From the IMG/VR virus record IMGVR_UViG_3300028831_000617, positions 1 to 59,632 of that record: 59,632 bases of DNA; one strand, written 5' to 3'. Below the pieces are notes generated by a model. The model did no database searches, was not told the DNA's origin, and saw only the letters and a program-made list of their open reading frames with translations. Of this stretch, positions 7,963 through 14,636 are shown piece after piece (within the stretch, counting starts at the first letter, position 1; the number at the start of each line of letters is the position of its first letter). A program made the position numbers and the translations under genes. Source of the DNA: a virus.

Positions 7963-8282
7963 GCGCGTTTCTGGATCACGTATTTCTGCGGTCCTGTTTG
8001 TTTCAACTGCCAGCCAAAGCGTTTAGCTTGCGACTTCAAAACCTCGGCGGAGTAGGCGCGTTTGATCTGGGCGGTTTTCTCGGCGGCGTATCGGTCGTTC
8101 ACGTAACCGCCAGTGAACGTGAATTTGCCCGTGTCGCTTCGGAACGTTCCCCCTGCAAAGGTGTAGGTCTTGTACGCTTCGTGGCGTGGGTTCAAACCCA
8201 GGGCCGTCAGTGCCGCAAGCAAGTGCGGGCCGGAGAATTTCCCGGCGTCAATTTCAGCGGTGGAAATACTATCGCATGGCAT
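7959..8282 (-). CDS. DUF1257/Ycf35-like protein
   Basis: A 107-residue protein starting MPCDSISTAEIDAG. The C-terminal part (IKRAYSAEVLKSQAKRFGW followed by QKYVIQK) has the 'Ysxevvkxxakrfgw' pattern seen in DUF1257-type and related phage proteins. It lies between the DUF2997-like and AAA+ genes; in cyanobacteria and many phages these families occur together. Biochemical role unknown. Confidence 0.55.
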   Translation of the reverse strand: MPCDSISTAEIDAGKFSGPHLLAALTALGLNPRHEAYKTYTFAGGTFRSDTGKFTFTGGYVNDRYAAEKTAQIKRAYSAEVLKSQAKRFGWQLKQTGPQKYVIQKRA

Positions 8283-8286
8283 GGGG

Positions 8287-8517
8287 TTACAGGATGGTTA
8301 GATTTTTCGGCTCGAAGTTCGCAAGGCCCGTGCGCGTGTCCTCGTACTCCTTCATTTCCTCGGTCACGGTCTCAAACCTGACTTCCACGGTGTACGCGTC
8401 CAGGTTGACAACTTCGCCCGTCATGCCGTCGCATACTTGGCCCGGGTCGTTTACCCTGACACGTTGGCCGATTGCAAAGCCTTCCGTCAAGATCGGTTCT
8501 GGTGTGCGGCGTCTCAT
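8287..8517 (-). CDS. Small KOW/SH3-like protein
   Basis: 76 residues. FAIGQRVRVNDPGQVCDGMTG then EVVNLDAYTVEVRFE is the strand-Gly-strand pattern of a KOW/SH3-like barrel (binding charged surfaces or nucleic acids). The start overlaps the AAA+ stop by ATGA and the gene sits inside the AAA module, so an adaptor role is plausible. Confidence 0.55.
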   Translation of the reverse strand: MRRRTPEPILTEGFAIGQRVRVNDPGQVCDGMTGEVVNLDAYTVEVRFETVTEEMKEYEDTRTGLANFEPKNLTIL

Positions 8518-10058
8518 ACTTCAAGTTTCCGGCCTTGTGCGGTCGGCGTGTGTGTGGCGTCGTAGTTGTAAAGGCCCGGCGCACTGGCGGAAATGTACTT
8601 CCCGCTGGCGGATTTGCGGAGCGCCTCCACCGTGTCGGCGGCACTGCGGGCGATGGGTACGATCGTCTGGGCGGCTTGTGAGAGCGGAACACCCATCGCC
8701 CAAGCCTTCAGGCAAGCGTTCCGTATCTCGGCACCGGTCCAGCCCGCGGGCGGCGTCCAGTCGAGCAAGGCGGCGTCCAGGTCATATTTGGCCGTCCAGA
8801 CCTTCAAGGTTGCGGCGCGTTCCTCAGCGTCGGGCAGGTCGAAAAAAAGCGACAAGTAGTTAAAGCGGCGCCGCAACTCCGGGGGCAAGTTCTCCGTGCG
8901 GTTGCAAGCGCCAATGAACAAGGCGCGTCCGTCACTGATCGCATGGATTACTTTGATCGCTTGCCTCATGCGTTGTTCCGACTGCCCTACAAGGCTGCCC
9001 TTCATGGCTCCAAGGTCGAGCATAATCAACGGTATCGCGTACTCCCCTGCGGTCGCCTTCGCCAGCATGGTCTTCCCGGTGCCTGGCGGTCCAAGCCACA
9101 AGGTTCCTGGCACGTCGTTGTCTTGTAGGTAGGACAGGAGGACTTTGTTTTGATCCTGGGTCGTGCCGCTTGTGTCCGTGCCGCTTGCGGCCATAGCCTT
9201 ATCGAGCTCGTCCAGGAACACAAGGCAGCTAATCCTCATTTTACCGCGTACGGTGCTTCCGATTGTGGCTTTTGCGTTCGCCAGTCCTGCGGTGTCAGCG
9301 TACCGTTCCTTTCCCCGGTACACAGACAAGCCGTCCGTCTGCTCCACGGCGCGTACTTTGCGGCTCCAAAGGTCGGCGCGGTCAATGCCATCTTTGCGCA
9401 GTGAAAGCGCAATCGCTTGCTCGGCCTCAAAGGAGGACAGCCCTAGCAACGTGTCCAGGACTGCGGCGCGTTCCTGGCCGGTCGGCGGGGCAAGCGGCGG
9501 GGTGGTTCCGGACAAGGTATCGTCCACCGTCTTTCCGTGTTCCTCGGCGGTGGGCAGGGGTTCGGTTATGGATACGACGTCCCGGGCAAGCTCGGCGGGA
9601 AGGCGCAGGGAGGGGGACAGCAAAACCAGCGTTGCGCCTATTCCCTTGAAAATGTCGCGCAGGTTCCATATGCCCTGCGCTACGGAAGCGTCGTCAATGA
9701 TCCGGTGGGCGTTGGACAGGAAAACGATTCCCTTCTCTGGGGGTGTCTTGGCGAGGAGCGCAAGGCACTCGGCGGGGTTGGCCGATTGGATCGGGCCGTC
9801 TGGCGCAACCTGGGCGGCGTAGTCTTGGCCGGGCTTTGAGATTCCCCGGAGTCCGTCCAGCAAGTTCCAGGTGCATACGGGCACGCTTCCAGCCTTTCCA
9901 TTGAGGGCGGCGCAAGCGGATTTGATCGTGGCAGCGGGGTCGGCGGTGTCAATGCTCACGAGGGGGCACCCGGCGTTCCGTATGGCCCGGAATTGGGGCA
10001 GCGCCTGTGCCTGGGCGGGCGTGGCAGCGTCTTTAGGCTTGGTCTGGGGTGTGGGCAT
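8514..10058 (-). CDS. AAA+ ATPase (Ycf46/FtsH-like) with permuted motif order
   Basis: 514 residues. The N-terminal ~220 residues resemble the N-domain of Ycf46-type AAA proteins (ATLVLLSPSLRLPAELARD, then LLGLSSFEAEQAIALSL). The core is unusual: the Walker B-like CLVFLDELDKAM (about residue 280) and the stretch that normally follows it (GTTQDQNKVLLSYLQDND) come before Walker A (GPPGTGKT, about 323-330). Then come GSLVGQSEQRMRQAI and the sensor/arginine region CNRTENLPPELRRRF (about 379-395). In canonical AAA+ domains the order is Walker A, Walker B, sensor 1, so the fold appears circularly permuted. It should couple ATP hydrolysis to remodelling of a protein or nucleoprotein target, with the three small downstream genes as partners. 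Confidence 0.8.
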   Translation of the reverse strand: MPTPQTKPKDAATPAQAQALPQFRAIRNAGCPLVSIDTADPAATIKSACAALNGKAGSVPVCTWNLLDGLRGISKPGQDYAAQVAPDGPIQSANPAECLALLAKTPPEKGIVFLSNAHRIIDDASVAQGIWNLRDIFKGIGATLVLLSPSLRLPAELARDVVSITEPLPTAEEHGKTVDDTLSGTTPPLAPPTGQERAAVLDTLLGLSSFEAEQAIALSLRKDGIDRADLWSRKVRAVEQTDGLSVYRGKERYADTAGLANAKATIGSTVRGKMRISCLVFLDELDKAMAASGTDTSGTTQDQNKVLLSYLQDNDVPGTLWLGPPGTGKTMLAKATAGEYAIPLIMLDLGAMKGSLVGQSEQRMRQAIKVIHAISDGRALFIGACNRTENLPPELRRRFNYLSLFFDLPDAEERAATLKVWTAKYDLDAALLDWTPPAGWTGAEIRNACLKAWAMGVPLSQAAQTIVPIARSAADTVEALRKSASGKYISASAPGLYNYDATHTPTAQGRKLEV

Positions 10059-10251
10059 GGTGTGTGGTGTTGTGGGCGTTTAATGCTGTGCGTGCGGCGT
10101 TCGTTAGCTGGAGGGCGTTGTTTAGCAAGTCGGCTACCCTGCGGGCACCCTTGCGGTACACGGTCACCGCGACAAGCTCTGGGGCTTGGCGGTGGTCGGG
10201 TCGGCCGTACACGGCAAAGTGTCTCTGGCCGTAGTGTTCAACGCTAAACAT
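10033..10251 (-). CDS. Hypothetical phage protein, 72 aa
   Basis: MFSVEHYGQRHFAVYGRPDH is followed by a strand (ELVAVTVYRKG) and an amphipathic helix (ARRVADLLNNALQLTNAAR). A small alpha/beta protein with a His/Thr-rich end. Its stop lies 26 nt inside the AAA+ gene and its start overlaps the 3' end of the 50-codon gene upstream, so the three are probably co-translated. Confidence 0.55.
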   Translation of the reverse strand: MFSVEHYGQRHFAVYGRPDHRQAPELVAVTVYRKGARRVADLLNNALQLTNAARTALNAHNTTHHAHTPDQA

Positions 10252-10396
10252 TGGCTTTGCCCTTCCTGGCCTTCCGGCCTTTGATCTTGCCCCGGATCGC
10301 GTGCGCAGCGTTTGCAGCGCATGGTACGATAAGCGTACCCGTTAGGAGCAACTGCTGCAGCAAGCTCAGGGCTGGTTCGTGGTGTTGGTGGGTCAT
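10244..10396 (-). CDS. Very small gene, 50 aa, hydrophobic then basic
   Basis: Translates as MTHQHHEPALSLLQQLLLTG, then a hydrophobic TLIVPCAANAAHAI, then a basic tail (RGKIKGRKARKGKANV). This layout suggests a short membrane or nucleic-acid-binding peptide. AGAGGGA lies 12 nt upstream of the ATG, and its TAG overlaps the ATG of the next gene. A GGTACG/CGTACC dyad lies inside it (10323-10339). Confidence 0.5.
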   Translation of the reverse strand: MTHQHHEPALSLLQQLLLTGTLIVPCAANAAHAIRGKIKGRKARKGKANV

Positions 10397-10851
10397 GTGA
10401 TATTTAATCCCTCTGCGTTGTCGGGCTTGGGACCGTCACCCCGGAGTCGGGGCCGCTTTCGCGCAGCGTACCGGGTGGTACGCTGGGCCGCATTACTTGC
10501 TCACTCCCTGCGTCGGGTAGTCGCCCTGGACGGGTCGGGATGAACGCGTCTGAACCATTTCGAGGACGTTACCGTCCAGTCGCGCAGGTTATCGGCTACC
10601 GCGCACACCATTCTGGCCGGTGCTAGCCTCCCGTGGTTTCTCGGCTCCGGGACTACGGGCCGTTAGTCGGATACGTAGCACTGAGCGTGCCAGCGTGGAA
10701 AACCAATGAACACGCATAAACGCTTTCCGGTGTGTCGAGTAAGTGGACAGTTTCGGCACAGGACATGTCCATTTTTTATACCCTGTTTTTGAGTATTTGG
10801 CGTATTTCCTCTGTCTAATGTCCCAAAAAAATACACTGTTTTGCCTTTTTT
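10397..10851. promoter_or_regulatory. Divergent control region between left and right transcripts
   Basis: No gene is seen in these 455 bp, which separate the leftward early operon from the rightward GIY-YIG/Fis gene. A perfect 9-bp dyad CAGCGTACC-GGGT-GGTACGCTG lies at 10464-10485; its core half-site recurs inverted at 10323-10339. Closer to the right-hand gene there are repeated TGGACA/TGTCCA half-sites, including GGACATGTCC near 10762. The final 90 bp are AT-rich with a TTGAGT hexamer near 10785. These look like promoters and operators for both directions. Confidence 0.45.
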
Positions 10852-11499
10852 ATGGACAGATTCTATACAGCGCCGTCTTCCAGCCTCTCATTTGCGCGTC
10901 AACTTGGCAAGGTGGCCATTTACCTCCTCGTTGACTCTCGGTCTCCGTCGGTGGTTCGTTACGTCGGCGTGGCTGCGTTGCCTCGCGTTCGGCACCTACA
11001 GCACTGCACAGAGCTTTCCACTACGTCCAAAGGTGAGTGGATCGAGGGTTTGCGGGATGAGGGCGTGTTGCCTCAAATGATCGTGGTCGAGTGGGTTGCG
11101 GAGGATTTAGGCCCGAAGACGGAGCGTCTATGGATTGAGCGCGTTAAACCTGATCTGCTCACAAACCATTCAATGGTGCATCGGCGTTCCAAGCTGGATC
11201 GCCAGCTAAAGCAGAAGCTTCGCAATGAGGCCGAAGACCGCATTATCAACCAGCGTCTTCAATCGCTTCTGGCCAGTCCCGCGGAGCAACCGGGATCGCT
11301 AACACTGCTCCAAACCGAGTACGCGAGAATCCTCCAGGTCTTGCGGGATTGCGCCGGGAACAAGATGGAAGCGGCTCGTCGGCTCGGTATTGGCCGGCAG
11401 ACTCTCTACAATAAGCTCCGGGTCATTGGTCTGGCGCAAGCTGATGTTCTGGCCGCATCTCCTGGGAATGGTTCTGTAGGTGACGGTGTGAGTGGATAG
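10852..11499 (+). CDS. GIY-YIG-like nuclease domain fused to a Fis-type HTH
   Basis: 215 residues. Residues ~20-105 show the GIY-YIG layout: AIYLLVD (GIY strand), VVRYVGVA (YIG strand), conserved Arg and His in PRVRHLQHC, a catalytic-type Glu in KTERLWIE and a terminal Asn in PDLLTN. Residues ~150-190 form a Fis-type helix-turn-helix (EYARILQVLRDCAGNKMEAA, RRLGIGRQTLYNKLRVIGL). It could be a sequence-directed nuclease, or a regulator that kept a nuclease-like fold. It is the first rightward gene after the divergent control region, and the start is preceded by an AT-rich stretch. Confidence 0.65.
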   Translation: MDRFYTAPSSSLSFARQLGKVAIYLLVDSRSPSVVRYVGVAALPRVRHLQHCTELSTTSKGEWIEGLRDEGVLPQMIVVEWVAEDLGPKTERLWIERVKPDLLTNHSMVHRRSKLDRQLKQKLRNEAEDRIINQRLQSLLASPAEQPGSLTLLQTEYARILQVLRDCAGNKMEAARRLGIGRQTLYNKLRVIGLAQADVLAASPGNGSVGDGVSG

Positions 11500-12566
11500 G
11501 TGAAACAGGGGGAGTGAGCGTACGTCTCTCTCGGATTCGAGCATAACTAAAAGGTATGCTCGGCTCGGGAGCGTGGCTTGACGGCCTTGCCTCGGCTCGG
11601 CTCCGGTGTCGGTCGGCATTACACCCACGCCCCGGGTTACTTTAACGTTAAAGGTTGGCATTTTCGCATGGTTCTGGTGTAAATCCGACGTTACACTCTG
11701 CGGCGTTGCAACCGCAACGGGTTGCGCAGTTCGCACTACGCACAATATCTGAATCCTTCATTACAGACGGTCAACTACTGGCCGGCCTTCCTGGGTCCCG
11801 GTGTCCAGCGCCTCGCCTCGGGCCTTGCCGATCACGGGCCTTGCCCTGCGCCCCGGTGCCGTCCCCAGGGCTGCGCAGCGCCCAGGCGGGCAAGCATTCT
11901 TTCCAGCGGTCCGTTTCCAGCGGGCGGCGCGAGGGAGGGGGAGTTTTGGGGTGGCCCACGCACCCGAGACACCGCGTACACGTTCCTCTTCGATTTCCGA
12001 CGGCCTTTTCTGAAAGTCCTCTCTTTCCGACGCGATTTTCCACAGAAACACCTACCATTGTCGCGAGTTTGCCATGTTTTTCGTCAGCTTTTCTCTCTGT
12101 GTGGTGGTATTTCCGACTGGGCTATGCGTGGACGGCTCTGGTGGACACGACCGCCATTTGCGCTCCCATGAGTGGCGGGCGCTGGGGGTGAATATCGGGC
12201 CTGTGAGATAGTCAGTTGGCCGTTTGTTCGACACACCCAGAGAAGTTACCAGGCGCTCCGGTATTGGTAACTGTGCTTGGCGCGGCGGATGAGCTTGGCG
12301 TATGGGCACGACTGGTGGTCTCACCCGGGTCGTTACTCCCGGAGAGCGCGGCGGTCGCGTGTATTTTCTCGCCTGCGTGTTCTCTACTGGCAGGCTCGGA
12401 GGTTGGTCCTCCGCCGGGGCCGCGGAATGCGGGGTTTCCGGTGTGGCATGTACGGCTCACAGGACGCCAGCCGTCGCTTCTGGGCGGCTGGGAAAGTGGG
12501 ATGTGGAGGAAGCCTCGGTGGAGGATCATGCGCTATCCGTTGGGATGCGCGCCGGAAAAAGAAAAC
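11500..12566. other. Non-coding region rich in dyads
   Basis: Over 1 kb without a credible gene. Visible dyads: GAGCATA/TATGCTC at 11539-11561; the 14-bp palindrome CTTTAACGTTAAAG at 11640-11653; GTGTAA/TTACAC near 11677-11697; AGTTACCA/TGGTAACT at 12244-12272; GCCTGC/GCAGGC then CGGAGG/CCTCCG near 12370-12415. Open frames on both strands translate to low-quality Pro/Ser/Arg-rich sequence. It may hold structured RNAs or control sites; function unknown. Confidence 0.4.
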
Positions 12567-12641
12567 TGGTTGCCCTGGCTGGAATTGAACCAGCGACCTC
12601 ATGGTTATGAGCGCAACGAGCTACCGCTGCTCTACAGGGCG
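12567..12641 (-). tRNA. tRNA-Met (initiator-like), CAU anticodon, aberrant anticodon stem
   Basis: 75 nt with encoded CCA. The acceptor CGCCCTG/CAGGGCA pairs except for C1:A72, the hallmark of bacterial initiator tRNA. The D arm is GAGC/GCTC, the T arm GCTGG-TTCAATT-CCAGC is perfect, and the anticodon loop CTCATAA reads CAU. The anticodon stem is odd: 27-31 TTGCG faces 39-43 CCATG, leaving only one G-C and one G-U pair, so the GGG:CCC initiator signature is lost. Alternative pairing CTCAT/ATGAG would bury the anticodon. It may be a decaying copy or a tRNA with a non-canonical role. Confidence 0.75.
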
Positions 12642-12650
12642 GTACGGCAA

Positions 12651-12713
12651 AATCCGCTTTGCTAGGCGGCTTGTGCGGAGAGCGACGGCTCTCCCCGCCC
12701 AGCAAGGCGGATT
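12651..12713. repeat. Long two-part hairpin beside the tRNA
   Basis: Left arm AATCCGCTTTGCTAGGCGG (12651-12669) and right arm CCGCCCAGCAAGGCGGATT (12695-12713) pair at 17 of 19 positions, the others allowing wobble. Inside, GGAGAGC and GCTCTCC pair around GACG (12677-12694). Read leftwards it ends in TTTTG just before the tRNA 5' end, so it could be a terminator or a processing signal. Confidence 0.6.
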
Positions 12714-13085
12714 CTGCGATGGCACAAGACATCATGCGCTACGAATCGCACACGTCCACCTGGTTGTCAAATAGAAAAACAAGGGCCGGCACGCCCACGC
12801 GCACCGGCCCAGGTTATGAACACGAAGCAGTTACCGCGCTACAGTCGCAGGAGTGGGCGCGGGTGTCAAGCCTGTGAATAACTTGTGAACAACTCGTGGA
12901 AGATTTTTGTTGCGCGCGCGGGAGTGATCTGAGAGAGTTGGCGCTGTAGCGGCTTAACACCCGTCTATGGCAATCACGCTTTCACTTTTATGGCCCGCCG
13001 TTGACCGTGCGCGCAAGCGCAGCGAGACGGTTCCTCATCGTCCGGTGTTAACGGCGGCGGCGGGTCAGTTTTACTTCCTGGCGCG
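12714..13085. promoter_or_regulatory. Upstream region of the replication genes with DnaA-box-like repeats
   Basis: No gene seen. Two 11-bp direct repeats TGTGAATAACT and TGTGAACAACT (12873-12894) differ at one base. The first contains a perfect TTATNCACA-type DnaA box on the minus strand, the second a one-mismatch box; a weaker third copy follows at 12895. A leftward terminator precedes them at 12774-12810. Position just ahead of an O-like gene suggests origin or replication control. Confidence 0.45.
12774..12810 (-). terminator. Predicted intrinsic terminator, leftward
   Basis: On the minus strand GGGCCGG (plus 12804-12810) pairs perfectly with CCGGCCC (plus 12783-12789) around a 14-nt loop and is followed by TTGTTTTTC. 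No leftward gene is known immediately to its right, so it may end an unannotated transcript from the 12.8-13.1 kb region. Confidence 0.5.
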
Positions 13086-13952
13086 ATGCCTTTCCTAAAG
13101 CTGGACTGCGGCATTCTGGACTCGAGCCTTTGGCCGGACAAACCAGCCAGGGACATCTTCCTCACCGCGCTGCTCATGGCGGCTCCCAAGGACTTCGAAG
13201 TGGCGGTTCCACAAATCAAAGCTGACTGCCTGGAACCGACCGGGTGGTCGGCGCCGGCAGGTTGGTACGGGTTTGTTGCTGCAGCCGGGTCAGGAATTGT
13301 CCGCCGGGCGATGGTGGATGACGTGGAGGGGATTAAAGCCTTGGTGCGCCTGGGAGAGCCGGACCTGGATAGCCGGTCGGATGCCTACCAAGGAAGACGC
13401 ATGATCCGGGTGGATGGCGGGTACCTGATTCTGAACTTCATTGCCTACCGCGAGCGGGATTACACCGTGGCGGAGCGGCAGAGACGGTGGAGAGAGAAGC
13501 AAAAGGCTACCGTAACACCGTTACGTAACGTTACGGAGCGTTACATAACGGAAGCAGAAGCAGAGTACAGAGTACACACACACACTGCGCCGGATGTCCA
13601 CATACCCACCTGGGAAGAAGTCAGGGAGCTTGCCTCAATCCGCGGGTTTTTGGAGGCTTCCGCCAAGGGATTCTTTGATCACCACCAGGACAACAACCTG
13701 TGGATCAACCAGCACGGCAAGCTGATCAACTGGCCGGGCAAACTCAAAAACTGGTCCGAGAAGGACCGAGCAAAAGGAACAACACATGGAAACAACAACA
13801 CCCATAAAGACATTGGTACAAGAGGCGGTGACCGAAATGCGGGCACCTACAACGAAGGCACCGCTCACCTTTACGCACACGCCGCCAGCAACGATCCAAA
13901 AAATCCAAAAAATCTTCCCGCAGTTCCAAACGCTGGGCGACCCGCAGCTTGA
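13086..13952 (+). CDS. Phage replication initiator (O-like), 288 aa
   Basis: The N-terminal ~140 residues match winged-helix phage replication proteins: CGILDSSLWPDKPARDIFLT, DPDSRSD-type motif (EPDLDSRSDAYQGRR), VDGGYLILNFIAYRERDYT, then QRRWREKQKA. A second domain (about 170-225) contains EEVRELASIRGFLEASAKGF and WINQHGKLINWPGKLKNW. The last ~55 residues are Asn/Gly/Thr-rich and overlap the next gene in another frame. Three 10-bp iterons lie inside the gene at 13519-13548, between the two domains, as in phage lambda O. It should recognise the origin and recruit the helicase loader and helicase encoded downstream. Confidence 0.75.
   Translation: MPFLKLDCGILDSSLWPDKPARDIFLTALLMAAPKDFEVAVPQIKADCLEPTGWSAPAGWYGFVAAAGSGIVRRAMVDDVEGIKALVRLGEPDLDSRSDAYQGRRMIRVDGGYLILNFIAYRERDYTVAERQRRWREKQKATVTPLRNVTERYITEAEAEYRVHTHTAPDVHIPTWEEVRELASIRGFLEASAKGFFDHHQDNNLWINQHGKLINWPGKLKNWSEKDRAKGTTHGNNNTHKDIGTRGGDRNAGTYNEGTAHLYAHAASNDPKNPKNLPAVPNAGRPAA
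13511..13550 (+). repeat. Iterons inside the initiator gene: candidate replication origin
   Basis: CGTTAC begins at 13519, 13529 and 13539, giving 10-bp direct repeats CGTTACGTAA, CGTTACGGAG and CGTTACATAA, with a related CGTAAC at 13511. Several halves also pair as CGTTAC/GTAACG. Because 10 is not a multiple of 3, the encoded peptide (LRNVTERYITE) does not repeat, so the repetition is at DNA level. A purine-rich GAAGCAGAAGCAGAG tract follows. Confidence 0.6.
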
Positions 13953-14433
13953 GAGCATGGCGTTGGCGGCGCACAGGCTCCTCTGGGAGGTCCATGAAGG
14001 CACTCCGGCGCGATGGCTGTCATTGCTCGGCACCTGCGGGACTGGTAAGACGTTTCTATGCAACATGGTTTACCGCCTGGCCGCGGGGAACGAGAAGCTC
14101 AGCCGGCACCCGGTCCTGATCAACGGGGTGGCCAAGGCGTTTTGGCCGAAGCTGCTTTCCGAGCTTCGCAACCGGGAGTATCACCGGATTGACGACCTGG
14201 CGGAGGCGAACTTCGTATTCCTGGACGAGTTGTCCGTGGAGCACGACCCCTCGGGCTTTGGGCGGGACAAGCTCTGCGAGTTGTTGTCGCGACGGATCGG
14301 CAAGTGGACCCTGATCACGAGCAACCTCACGCTCCAAAAACTGGCCGACATTGACACGCGCATCTCGTCCAGGATGATCCGGGACAGGTCGGTCGTGGTG
14401 GAAGTAACGACGACCGACTTCGCTCTGCGATGA
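13786..14433 (+). CDS. DnaC-like helicase loader ATPase
   Basis: 215 residues with Walker A LLGTCGTGKTF (about 80-90), Walker B NFVFLDELSVE (about 140-150) and a sensor-type LITSNLTLQKL. This is the AAA+ core of DnaC/IstB-type loaders. It should load the DnaB helicase encoded two genes on. The ATG at 13786 has an AAAGGA ribosome site 8 nt upstream and lies 167 nt before the end of the previous gene; the overlapped part of that gene is low-complexity. Confidence 0.8.
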   Translation: METTTPIKTLVQEAVTEMRAPTTKAPLTFTHTPPATIQKIQKIFPQFQTLGDPQLESMALAAHRLLWEVHEGTPARWLSLLGTCGTGKTFLCNMVYRLAAGNEKLSRHPVLINGVAKAFWPKLLSELRNREYHRIDDLAEANFVFLDELSVEHDPSGFGRDKLCELLSRRIGKWTLITSNLTLQKLADIDTRISSRMIRDRSVVVEVTTTDFALR

Positions 14434-14636
14434 GCGCCCACGCCGAACCGAACGGAGGCGACTGGACCGTGCCCGGCTTGTTCGTCGCTACATGCATGGC
14501 CTGCCACCGAACGCTCATGTGGAGCCAGCATTATCACTGCGCCGGTTCCCTCCTGCTCGTCTGCCTCTGTGGGCAGTCCTACACGTTAAACCTCACGCGG
14601 GAGGGAGTGCCGGTGTGGAACATTGCCAGGCCATGA
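14430..14636 (+). CDS. Small zinc-binding-like protein between loader and helicase
   Basis: 68 residues with CMACHRTL and CLCGQS, two Cys pairs that would form a zinc ribbon. It is ATGA-coupled on both sides, to the DnaC-like loader and to the DnaB helicase, so it probably works in the replication complex. Its own role is unknown. Confidence 0.6.
   Translation: MSAHAEPNGGDWTVPGLFVATCMACHRTLMWSQHYHCAGSLLLVCLCGQSYTLNLTREGVPVWNIARP

Noticed and set aside
10119-10140. GTTTAGC half-site near 10120 as a fourth operator.
   Set aside because: Only one half-site is good, the partner half is degraded and no promoter hexamers flank it.
11655-12191. 178-codon plus-strand frame in the hairpin-rich region.
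   Set aside because: Pro/Ser/Arg-rich and unrelated to any domain; it overlaps dyads better explained as non-coding.
12216-12665. 149-codon plus-strand frame covering the tRNA.
   Set aside because: Its end contains the classic peptide of translated antisense tRNA (WLELNQRPHGYERNE); the region is the tRNA.
13511-13550. CGTTAC repeats as a CRISPR or amino-acid repeat.
   Set aside because: No spacer structure, and the 10-bp period is not a codon multiple; iterons are the better reading.
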